Shown piece by piece: positions 1-6,261 of a stretch of 8,096 nt of DNA. The number at the start of each line of letters is the position of its first letter. The first letter of the stretch is position 1. The DNA lies in the NCBI GenBank assembly GCA_009775535.1, contig VSPW01000083.1:1-8096 (forward strand). Reading direction: 5' to 3'. Origin of the DNA: Muribaculaceae bacterium. GTDB lineage: Bacteria; Bacteroidota; Bacteroidia; Bacteroidales; Muribaculaceae. Under the pieces are notes generated by a model. It saw nothing but the letters and a program-made list of their open reading frames with translations, had not been told where the DNA came from and made no database searches. The translations under genes and the position numbers were made by a program.

Positions 1-397
1 GGTCGGTATCGAAGCCTTTCATCAGGGTGTAGGTATTGGGCATCCTTATGCCGTAGACCCCGCCAGGTGTGAGATTTTTACGCTGTAGCCGTCTGTGCCA
101 TTGCGATGCAAGGTTGCCGGCATCGTCGCCATATGTCACCACTGCGTGGTGCAGGGCATCGGGACGGGTACATGTACATATTTCCAGGAATCTCAGGACT
201 ATAGGCGGGACTCCCCAGCTGTATGTCGGGAATATCCAGATGACAGGTTCGTCCGGTTCTGCCGCCAGGGTGACGGAAGGGCTGGCGAGGTTCTGAGAAC
301 TGATCATTGTGAGGCTCTGCCAGTTAACTGGCAGAGCCTCCTTTAGGGCAAGGGCACATTTGAGGCTGTTGCCTGTGCCGGAGAAACATATTATCAT
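1..397 (-). CDS. EFR1-family flavodoxin/ferredoxin protein, N-terminal part (runs off the window)
   Basis: The 132 visible residues form most of a flavodoxin-like FMN-binding domain. The chain opens at the first beta strand with MIICFSGTGNS, whose SGTGNS (residues 6-11) is the phosphate-binding loop. FPTYSWGVPP at 56-65 is the second FMN loop, VVTYGDDAGN at 86-95 is the third, and RMPNTYTLM at 118-126 resembles the MPxNY segment of EFR1 proteins. That family joins this domain to a C-terminal 2[4Fe-4S] ferredoxin domain. The ferredoxin part would lie beyond base 1 and is not seen, so a lone flavodoxin domain cannot be excluded. The likely role is cytoplasmic electron transfer; the partner is unknown. 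The start is chosen because its ATG overlaps the upstream Smr stop as ATGA and because the family begins right at this strand. Residues 20-29 are encoded by a perfect 30-base palindrome. Confidence 0.85.
   Translation of the reverse strand, partial: MIICFSGTGNSLKCALALKEALPVNWQSLTMISSQNLASPSVTLAAEPDEPVIWIFPTYSWGVPPIVLRFLEICTCTRPDALHHAVVTYGDDAGNLASQWHRRLQRKNLTPGGVYGIRMPNTYTLMKGFDTD
311..340. repeat. Perfect 30-base palindrome inside the flavodoxin gene
   Basis: The left arm GAGGCTCTGCCAGTT (311-325) is exactly reverse-complementary to the right arm AACTGGCAGAGCCTC (326-340). There is no spacer and no mismatch, and the next flanking pair (310/341) does not match. It lies in frame within the coding sequence and encodes residues 20-29 (EALPVNWQSL), the first helix and following strand of the flavodoxin fold. 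No T-run follows on either strand, so it is not a typical intrinsic terminator. It could form a strong mRNA hairpin, be a binding site, or be chance. Confidence 0.9.
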
Positions 398-1467
398 CTT
401 ATGGTGACTTGCGTGGCGCCGTAACCGTATTCACGGAATGATGCGTCCTGTACTTCGTGCCCTTTGTAGCGGTGGTTTAGCTCCTTCATCAGAGCCTGGC
501 GCAGTACGCCTTCGCCTTTGCCATGTATGAAGATGATTTTTGTACCGTGGCTCTTGAGGTTGGCATCCATCACTTCCCGGAATTTGTCGACCTGGAGGTT
601 GAGCATGTCGGCGTTTGAGAGGCCTCTTGTCGAGTCCACAAGTTCATCAATATGCAGGTCTACTTCGATCACTCCTGGACGTGAGGCCTTTTTTGACACT
701 TGTTTCCTTTGGCCCTGACGTATGTCGGATTTCTTTTGCCGTATGCCTTCAGTGATGGCCTTCGGATCGATTGTGTTCTGGCGTGCGGGCACATCATCCC
801 TTACGATGTCGTAGGCTATGACCTCGCAGTCGAAGTACGGGTTGGAGTGGAAGCAGTGGAGCTTTGCGAATTTTGTTGTGTCTATCCTCCATTCCACGCT
901 TGCCGGCTGTTTGAGGCCGAATTCCTTGTCCTGTTTGAATGCTACATACTGCACTGCTGCCTTGTCAAGGCCGGGGAGGTCGGATGTGTGGACTTCATCG
1001 ATGAGGATCTGTATGTTGGGCTCTACTATTCCGCTGTAGCGTGCTGTCCATCCTGATGATGTGTCGCTGCGGGTCAGGTATGTGAAGTACAGGTAGTAGT
1101 TGGAGTCGTTGACCAGGTATACGTCAAATGATGTGTCGCTTAGACGCTTTATGTCGCGTGGTTCGTAGGCGAGGACTATGTTGAGCCTGTCGCCACCCTT
1201 TGTCTCGACAATCTCCATGTCGGTGGAAGATGATGCCGCCTGCTGTGGGGTTGTGTCCTTGCTTGGTAATGGGGGAGTGTTCCTTGTTGATGCCTGCGGG
1301 CGTGGAGTGTCCTGTCCGGCCGCTGTCACAACTACGCATTCGCGGAGCAGCACGGGAGTCTCGAAGCCATCCTCTTCTTCGACATATGCTATATTGTCCT
1401 TTATCCTGATTATGCGGCCTCCTCCGATGGAGTTGAGGAATCTTACAGTATCACCTACTTTTGCCAT
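394..1467 (-). CDS. DUF2027 domain protein with C-terminal Smr domain
   Basis: This 357-residue protein matches the Bacteroidota DUF2027-Smr architecture. Residues 1-47 (starting MAKVGDTVRFLNSIGGGR) look like a small KOW-like beta domain resembling the one near the MutS2 Smr region. Residues 48-88 are a Pro/Thr/Ser/Gln-rich linker. Residues about 89-230 are a beta-rich domain, and 240-265 are a basic linker. The Smr domain is at about 267-357, with VDLHID (269-274), HGKGEG (315-320) and YGYGATQV (347-354). Smr domains of MutS2 and related proteins bind nucleic acid and often nick DNA or cleave RNA; the target here is unknown. DLHI replaces the more common DLHG, which I believe is normal in this subfamily. 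No signal peptide is seen, so it is probably cytoplasmic. Its stop overlaps the next gene's start, indicating translational coupling. I saw no canonical promoter in the 86 bases upstream. Confidence 0.9.
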   Translation of the reverse strand: MAKVGDTVRFLNSIGGGRIIRIKDNIAYVEEEDGFETPVLLRECVVVTAAGQDTPRPQASTRNTPPLPSKDTTPQQAASSSTDMEIVETKGGDRLNIVLAYEPRDIKRLSDTSFDVYLVNDSNYYLYFTYLTRSDTSSGWTARYSGIVEPNIQILIDEVHTSDLPGLDKAAVQYVAFKQDKEFGLKQPASVEWRIDTTKFAKLHCFHSNPYFDCEVIAYDIVRDDVPARQNTIDPKAITEGIRQKKSDIRQGQRKQVSKKASRPGVIEVDLHIDELVDSTRGLSNADMLNLQVDKFREVMDANLKSHGTKIIFIHGKGEGVLRQALMKELNHRYKGHEVQDASFREYGYGATQVTIR

Positions 1468-1504
1468 GTCTGTCTGGTGTATTTTATGTGCAATTTAGAT
1501 ATAA

Positions 1505-1526
1505 TTATCCATACCTTTTATCCATA
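1505..1526. repeat. Two direct copies of TTATCCATA upstream of the Smr gene
   Basis: TTATCCATA occurs at 1505-1513 and again at 1518-1526, so the copies start 13 bases apart. They sit in the AT-rich 86-base gap between the malic enzyme stop and the Smr start. The second copy overlaps a short inverted repeat (CCATAT at 1522-1527, ATATGG at 1533-1538). This could be an operator or a chance repeat in AT-rich sequence. Confidence 0.35.
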
Positions 1527-1553
1527 TATTCAATATGGGTTGTCTAAAAGGCG

Positions 1554-3857
1554 TCATTTGTCCTCGTATGTGGAGTCCCCGGTATTGACGCGTTCCATCA
1601 CTCCGGCATCGAGCACGGCTATGGTCGTAAGGTTGATTATGTCGCGCACGGGTGAGTCTACGTTTATGAAATGTACCGGCTTCTGCAGGCCGACCTGTAT
1701 AGGGCCTATCGCCTCACCGACACCCATTTCCAGCATCATTCTCAAGGTGGTGTTGGCTGCGGAGAGGTTGGGGAACACAAGGGTGTTGACATCTTTGCCT
1801 TTTAGCCTTGTGAATGGGTACTTGCTGTCGCGGAGTTCACGGTTTAGGGCGTAGTGCACTTGCATTTCGCCGTCGACAGGTAGGTCGGGGTACTGGCTGT
1901 GCAGCCTTTCTACCACGCGTCTCACCATGCAGCATTCCTTCTCCTCGTTTGACCCGAAGTTGCTGTATGATACCAGGGCCATCCTCGGTTCGCGTGCGAA
2001 ATATTCCACTGCGTTGCGTGCCAGGCGGCTTACATCGTAGAGTGTGTCCTCGTCTGCGGTCTCGTTGATCATTGTGTCGGCAAGGAAATATACACCCCGT
2101 TTAGTGTTCAGGATGTGCAGCGAAGCGAAATGTCCGTATGACGGGCGTATGCCGATTACGGTCTTTGCAATGTCGGCTGCTTCGTGTCCTCCTGAGTATG
2201 TACCGGCGATGAAGGCATCGGCTTCCCCAGTCTCCACCATCATCATGCCGAAATAGTTGCGGTCAAACATTTTTTCCAGGGCCTGGTCGTAGGTCATGCC
2301 CTGCCGTGCCCTGCGGTCGGCCAGCAGGTGGGCGAAACGGCTTCGGCGTCCGGCCTCGCGGTCATGGCGCAAATTTACGATTTCCAGCCGGGATATGTCC
2401 AGGCCGAGCCTTGCGGCACGTTTGGAGATCATTTCCTCATTTCCAAGGAGTATGGGCTGTGCTATCCCGTCACGGCAGGCGGCTACGGCTGCACGCAGCA
2501 TGTTGTCGGTATTGGCTTCCCCGAACACTACGCGTTTGGGATTGAGACGGGCCTCTTCGATGAAGTTCATCATCATCTTGTTTTCGTATCCCATGCGTGT
2601 GCGCAGGTCGTTTTCATACTTGTGCCAGTCCTTTATGGGGGTTCTGGCTGTGCCGCTTTCCATTGCAGCCTTGGCCACTGCGGGGGCTACTGCGGTGAGC
2701 AGGCGCGGGTCGAGGGGTTTCGGCAGGATGTATTCTTTGCCGAAACACATGCCTTTCATGTCGTATGCCGCATTTACGACAGCCGGCACGGGCCGTTTTG
2801 CCAGGCGGGCGATGGCATGTACGGCTGCCAGCTTCATCTCTTCGTTGATTGTGGCCGCCCCAGAATCTAGTGCCCCACGGAATATGTAAGGAAATCCGAG
2901 CACGTTGTTTATCTGGTTGGGATAGTCGGAGCGTCCTGTGGCGAATATTATGTCGTCACGCGATGACATGGCCAGGTCGTAGGATATTTCCGGGTTGGGG
3001 TTAGCCAGGGCAAATACTATGGGGCGTGGCGCCATTGATTTCACCATCTCAGGGGTAATGACATCGGCTACGGAGAGTCCTAGGAACACATCCGCATCGC
3101 GCATGGCCTCTTCCAGTGTCGACACGTTACGGCTGGTGGCAAATTCTGCCTTCTGGCTGTTCAGGTTCTTGCGTGATGTCGAGATTACCCCCTTGGAGTC
3201 GCACATCACCACGTTTTCCTTTTTTACGCCCATGGCTATGTAGAGCCTTGTGCATGATACTGCTGCTGCACCTGCCCCGTTGACTACAAGCTTTATGTCC
3301 TCTATCTTTTTGCCTTGGAGCTCAAGTGCGTTGAGCAGTCCGGCTGCCGATATTATGGCCGTGCCGTGCTGGTCGTCGTGCATCACCGGTATCGGGAGCT
3401 CTTCACGCAGCCTGCGTTCAATCTCAAAACATTCAGGGGCTTTTATGTCCTCAAGGTTGATTCCGCCGAATGTAGGGGCTATGGCCTTTACTATGGAGAT
3501 GAATTTTTCGGGGTCTTTTTCATTAACTTCGATATCGAAACAGTCAAGGCCTGCAAAAATCTTGAACAGCAGGGCTTTCCCTTCCATCACCGGTTTTCCG
3601 GCAAGAGGTCCGATATCTCCTAGTCCCAGCACGGCTGTACCGTTGGATATCACCGCTACGAGGTTCCCCTTGTTGGTGTAGGAATAAGCCCCGGCTGGGT
3701 CTTTCTCTATTTCGAGGCAAGGATAGGCCACTCCCGGTGAATAGGCCAGGGCCAGGTCCTGCTGGGATGAGTATGGTTTTGTCGGGATTGTCTCTATCTT
3801 ACCCGGGCGCGGCTGGCTATGGTAGTCGAGCGCCATTTTTTCTGTAACCTGTGGCAT
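1554..3857 (-). CDS. maeB: NADP-dependent malic enzyme fused to a phosphotransacetylase-like domain
   Basis: The protein of about 767 residues has the MaeB architecture. It would oxidatively decarboxylate malate to pyruvate and CO2 with reduction of NAD(P)+ in the cytoplasm. The malic domain (about 1-430) shows AYSPGVA (38-44, Tyr39), VMEGKALLFK (90-99, Lys94), LED (135-137) and DDQHGTA (161-167) as catalytic and metal-binding positions. The nucleotide-binding glycine motif is NGAGAAA (193-199). From about 441 (RVVFGEANTDNMLRAA) to the end is a phosphate acetyl/butyryltransferase-like domain, including SNFGS at 632-636. In characterised MaeB enzymes this domain is regulatory, binding acetyl-CoA, rather than catalytic. 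The length fits MaeB (E. coli 759). The frame stays open to an ATG at 3926, but homologues start near MPQVTEK, and the candidate -7 box lies between the two ATGs. I therefore place the start at 3857. It appears to be a single-gene unit. Confidence 0.95.
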   Translation of the reverse strand: MPQVTEKMALDYHSQPRPGKIETIPTKPYSSQQDLALAYSPGVAYPCLEIEKDPAGAYSYTNKGNLVAVISNGTAVLGLGDIGPLAGKPVMEGKALLFKIFAGLDCFDIEVNEKDPEKFISIVKAIAPTFGGINLEDIKAPECFEIERRLREELPIPVMHDDQHGTAIISAAGLLNALELQGKKIEDIKLVVNGAGAAAVSCTRLYIAMGVKKENVVMCDSKGVISTSRKNLNSQKAEFATSRNVSTLEEAMRDADVFLGLSVADVITPEMVKSMAPRPIVFALANPNPEISYDLAMSSRDDIIFATGRSDYPNQINNVLGFPYIFRGALDSGAATINEEMKLAAVHAIARLAKRPVPAVVNAAYDMKGMCFGKEYILPKPLDPRLLTAVAPAVAKAAMESGTARTPIKDWHKYENDLRTRMGYENKMMMNFIEEARLNPKRVVFGEANTDNMLRAAVAACRDGIAQPILLGNEEMISKRAARLGLDISRLEIVNLRHDREAGRRSRFAHLLADRRARQGMTYDQALEKMFDRNYFGMMMVETGEADAFIAGTYSGGHEAADIAKTVIGIRPSYGHFASLHILNTKRGVYFLADTMINETADEDTLYDVSRLARNAVEYFAREPRMALVSYSNFGSNEEKECCMVRRVVERLHSQYPDLPVDGEMQVHYALNRELRDSKYPFTRLKGKDVNTLVFPNLSAANTTLRMMLEMGVGEAIGPIQVGLQKPVHFINVDSPVRDIINLTTIAVLDAGVMERVNTGDSTYEDK

Positions 3858-3898
3858 GTGTAAGTGATGTATTAATATATTGTACCTATTCTGCAATG

Positions 3899-3906
3899 CA
3901 AAATTA
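3899..3906 (-). promoter_or_regulatory. Candidate -7 box for the malic enzyme gene
   Basis: The minus strand reads TAATTTTG, fitting the Bacteroidota -7 consensus TAnnTTTG. Transcription would begin about 7 bases downstream, giving a leader of roughly 35 bases to the start at 3857. No TTTG stands at the expected 19-base spacing, so the call rests on the -7 box alone and on position. Confidence 0.4.
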
Positions 3907-3965
3907 ACAAAAAATGTTTTAGCCATGGCGGTTAAATTCGGTTAAAACAAGGCTTACGCATGCAG

Positions 3966-4000
3966 AAAGACGGCCTCGCCGTAATGGCGAGGCCGTCTTT
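3966..4000 (-). terminator. Strong intrinsic terminator hairpin after the small lipoprotein gene
   Basis: A perfect 15-base stem (AAAGACGGCCTCGCC at 3966-3980 with its complement at 3986-4000) encloses a 5-base loop. It begins 36 bases past the stop of the lipoprotein gene. The minus-strand 3' arm ends in TTT, followed by CTGC; on the plus strand the hairpin ends in TTTTATCC. Only minus-strand genes flank it, so it most likely ends the lipoprotein transcript and separates it from the malic enzyme promoter. Confidence 0.8.
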
Positions 4001-4036
4001 TATCCTTTATGGCTGTTTATTGCTTAAAAGTCGAGA

Positions 4037-4240
4037 TTATTCGGCCTTTGCAGAGTCAGCGCAGCAAGAATCGGTAGCGCAGGTGTCTGCTACTACAGTC
4101 TCAACGATTTCAGTAACTTCTTCAACAACGATCAGGCCGCTGTCGATAGAATCCTGGTGAGACATTTCCTTCTGGCCACCGCCGCAAGAGAACATGCTAG
4201 CGCTGAAAGCAACAGCAAGTAACAATACTAACTTTTTCAT
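4037..4240 (-). CDS. Short acidic, cysteine-containing lipoprotein (67 aa)
   Basis: This small envelope lipoprotein has a type II signal peptide: MKK, a hydrophobic stretch at about 4-16, and SMFSC with the lipidated Cys at 19. The mature part is only 49 residues. It is strongly acidic, with a Val/Glu-rich segment (VVEEVTEIVETVV, 38-50) and a C-terminal tail DTCATDSCCADSAKAE holding Cys54, Cys59 and Cys60. Short Ala/Glu/Val/Thr-rich lipoproteins of this style are common in Bacteroidales and mostly have no known function; the three tail cysteines are a feature of this copy. They could form disulfides or bind metal, but nothing shows which. It has its own promoter (4295-4325) and a strong terminator (3966-4000), so it is probably a well-expressed single-gene unit. 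Despite its size it is very likely real, given the signal peptide, lipobox, promoter and terminator. Confidence 0.85.
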   Translation of the reverse strand: MKKLVLLLAVAFSASMFSCGGGQKEMSHQDSIDSGLIVVEEVTEIVETVVADTCATDSCCADSAKAE

Positions 4241-4294
4241 TTTCTTTTTGATTAAATAAATTAAACGATTTTTTCTTTTGCTTCAAAAACGGTA

Positions 4295-4325
4295 CAAAGG
4301 TAGTACTAATTTTTGTATCGTCAAA
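4295..4325 (-). promoter_or_regulatory. Bacteroidota-type promoter of the small lipoprotein gene
   Basis: Read on the minus strand, TTTG (4322-4325) is followed by 19 bases and TACCTTTG (4295-4302). This matches the -33/-7 consensus (TTTG and TAnnTTTG) of the Bacteroidota primary sigma factor. Initiation would be near 4288, giving a leader of about 48 bases that ends in an A-rich stretch before the ATG. Confidence 0.8.
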
Positions 4326-4369
4326 TAAATTTGTGATTTTTTTTGTGAACGGACGTTTACATGAGCGCT

Positions 4370-6100
4370 TTAGCGCATGGTATTGTCCTGTTTCTGTTTC
4401 CGGATGTCGTCCACAAGGCTGTTTGCCATTATCACAGCCTTGGAAATGTGGTCGCATATGTGGTCGTTGCCTATCATGCGGCTGATTCCGGTATTTACGA
4501 GCACAGTCCGCACCGACTCGTTTACCCCGGACAGGACCACATGAGTGCCTTCCTTGTGCGATGAGTCGATCAGCAGTTCTAGGTTGTGCAGGCCGGTGGA
4601 GTCGATGAATGACACTTTGCGCATCCTTATTATCCTTACAAGCGGGGTGCTGGATGCATTGCGCATCATCTCGTCGAATTTTGTGGCTACTCCAAAGAAG
4701 AACGGACCATCGATTTCATACACCTGTACACCCGGGGCTACGTCTAGCATCTCGTGGTGCGATGAGTCGAGGTCAGTACCTTCGGCCACATCGAGTTGTT
4801 CGGAGTATACCTTTACCTGGGTGTTTTCCATTACACGGCGGAGGAATAGCAACACTGCCAGAAGCAAGCCAATCTCAATGGCTATCGTAAGGTCGAATAT
4901 TACGGTGAGCAGGAATGTGACAAGCAGCACGGATATGTCGCTCTTCGGGGCTTTGAGTATGCCGCGGATGGTGCGCCATCCGCTCATGTTGTAGGCTACG
5001 ACCATCAGCACTGCCCCAAGGCAGGCCATAGGCACGTGGTATATGAGCGGCATCAAGAATATGTATATTAGCAGGAGCACCAGGGCATGGACTATGCCGG
5101 CTACCGGTGTGCGTCCTCCGTTGGTGATGTTTGTCATTGTGCGTGCTATCGCACCTGTGACAGGTATCCCGCCGAAGAAAGGTACGGTGATGTTTGCCAG
5201 GCCTTGGCCTATAAGTTCTGTGTTGGTCTTGGTGTGCGAGCCTGTCACGCCGTCGGCTACGGTGGCTGACAACAGTGACTCTATTGCACCGAGCACGGCG
5301 ATGGTGAATGCCGACGGGAGGAGCATGTTGATGGTGGCCATGTTCAGGTCGAAGCCATGGATTGCCGGTATGTCAGTGGCGAGCATGCCGAAGCGGTCGC
5401 CGATGGTCTCAACGGAGAACCCGCTGTCTGGGCAGAATGTGCGCAACAGGTAGCAGGCTACCGTGACGAGGATGATCGATATCAGCGCTCCAGGAAGTTT
5501 CCTTGACACTTTTGGCGTCAAAATGATGATGGCCAGCGATACCAGCCCGATCAGCAGTGTGGGCCAGTTTATGTTGCCTAACGAACGGAGATATAATCCC
5601 CATTTGGGTATAAACTGTCCGGGTATGTCGCGCAGTCCCAGGCCGAGGAAGTCGTTGATCTGGGTCGAGAAGATTGTTAGGGCTATACCGGCAGTGAAAC
5701 CCACTACAATCGGGTAGGGGATGAATTTGATCACGGTGCCTAGCTTGAACAGCCCCATCAGTACGAGTATCAGCCCGGCCATGAATGTGGCTATAGCCAG
5801 TCCCTGCAGGCCGAACTGGGCTATGATATTGTAGACGATGATGATGAATGCTCCCGTAGGGCCGCCGATCTGTACGGAGTTGCCGCCGAAGGCCGATACC
5901 ATGAATCCGCCGATTATGGCTGTTATCAGGCCGATTGTCGGGCTTACGCCGGAGGCGATGCCGAATGCTATGGCCAGTGGCAGGGCGACGATGCCCACTA
6001 CGATGCCTGCTATGATGTCGGAGCGCAATTTGCGCATGTCGTAGTGGCGTAGTGCCTTCCAGAGCTTTGGCTGGAAGTCGATTGCACTTGATAGGTTCAT
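4370..6100 (-). CDS. SulP-family inorganic anion transporter with C-terminal STAS domain
   Basis: The 576-residue inner-membrane protein is a full-length SulP/SLC26-type anion transporter. The hydrophobic transmembrane region spans about 25-420. It includes the family signature AGIVVGIVALPLAIAFGIAS (31-50) and QIGGPTGAF (77-85). The conserved central segments AIESLLSA (272-279), NTELIGQGLANI (293-304) and FFGGIPVTGAIART (308-321) are also present. A cytoplasmic STAS domain occupies about 455-565, with FIDSTGLHNL (498-507) holding the Ser501 position that corresponds to the phosphorylatable serine of anti-sigma antagonists. The family moves sulfate, bicarbonate, dicarboxylates or other anions, often by Na+ symport or exchange. 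The substrate cannot be assigned from sequence by eye. No sulfate-assimilation or carbonic anhydrase gene is nearby. It has its own promoter, and its leader contains a small inverted repeat (GAAAAC/GTTTTC, 6141-6156). Confidence 0.93.
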   Translation of the reverse strand: MNLSSAIDFQPKLWKALRHYDMRKLRSDIIAGIVVGIVALPLAIAFGIASGVSPTIGLITAIIGGFMVSAFGGNSVQIGGPTGAFIIIVYNIIAQFGLQGLAIATFMAGLILVLMGLFKLGTVIKFIPYPIVVGFTAGIALTIFSTQINDFLGLGLRDIPGQFIPKWGLYLRSLGNINWPTLLIGLVSLAIIILTPKVSRKLPGALISIILVTVACYLLRTFCPDSGFSVETIGDRFGMLATDIPAIHGFDLNMATINMLLPSAFTIAVLGAIESLLSATVADGVTGSHTKTNTELIGQGLANITVPFFGGIPVTGAIARTMTNITNGGRTPVAGIVHALVLLLIYIFLMPLIYHVPMACLGAVLMVVAYNMSGWRTIRGILKAPKSDISVLLVTFLLTVIFDLTIAIEIGLLLAVLLFLRRVMENTQVKVYSEQLDVAEGTDLDSSHHEMLDVAPGVQVYEIDGPFFFGVATKFDEMMRNASSTPLVRIIRMRKVSFIDSTGLHNLELLIDSSHKEGTHVVLSGVNESVRTVLVNTGISRMIGNDHICDHISKAVIMANSLVDDIRKQKQDNTMR

Positions 6101-6173
6101 GAATAAATAATTGATAAAATGTACCTGTAAATATGATAATGAAAACTCCCGTTTTCTTTCTTTTTTGCGGCTG

Positions 6174-6204
6174 CAAAGGTATATAAAATTTCTTAAATGA
6201 CAAA
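6174..6204 (-). promoter_or_regulatory. Bacteroidota-type promoter of the SulP gene
   Basis: On the minus strand TTTG (6201-6204) is followed by 19 bases and TACCTTTG (6174-6181), an exact match to the -33/-7 pattern. Initiation would fall near 6167, giving a leader of about 67 bases before the ATG at 6100. The -33 box overlaps the end of the upstream gene's terminator stem by two bases. Confidence 0.85.
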
Positions 6205-6231
6205 GGCGGCATACTGTCGATATGCCGCCTT
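6203..6231 (-). terminator. Terminator hairpin after the DUF4465 lipoprotein gene
   Basis: A perfect 11-base stem (AAGGCGGCATA at 6203-6213 with its complement at 6221-6231) encloses a 7-base loop. It begins 31 bases past the stop codon. On the minus strand the stem ends in TTTG and is followed by TCATTT, a modest U-tract. The final T bases also serve as the -33 box of the SulP promoter. Confidence 0.75.
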
Positions 6232-6261
6232 AAATATTTTTGCTCAGATATGGGAAAGCCG

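Noticed and set aside
69..346. Two plus-strand reading frames opposite the flavodoxin gene
   Set aside because: They are antisense to a clear FMN-binding domain. One repeats EALPVNWQSL only because the DNA there is a perfect palindrome.
1522..1538. Inverted repeat CCATAT/ATATGG as a terminator for the malic enzyme gene
   Set aside because: A six-base AT-rich stem without a following U-tract is too weak, so I leave it only as a possible regulatory repeat.
2296..2889. Long plus-strand reading frame (197 codons) opposite the malic enzyme gene
   Set aside because: It lies wholly antisense to a clear MaeB gene, has no recognisable domain, and its length is explained by the codon bias of the real gene.
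3250..3681. Plus-strand reading frame of 143 codons opposite the malic enzyme gene
   Set aside because: Antisense shadow with low-complexity Ser/Pro-rich translation and no family resemblance or promoter.
4365..4376. GCGC-TTTA-GCGC mini-hairpin at the SulP stop codon
   Set aside because: The stem is only four bases and no U-tract follows on the minus strand (an A-run comes instead), so it is not a credible terminator.
4545..4994. Plus-strand reading frame of 149 codons opposite the SulP gene
   Set aside because: Antisense shadow of a well-supported transporter gene with no domain features of its own.
5409..6212. Minus-strand reading frame of 267 codons overlapping the SulP gene in another frame
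   Set aside because: The translation is His/Arg/Pro-rich, as expected from frame-shifted membrane-protein codons. The SulP frame has all the family motifs, and this frame would begin upstream of the SulP promoter.
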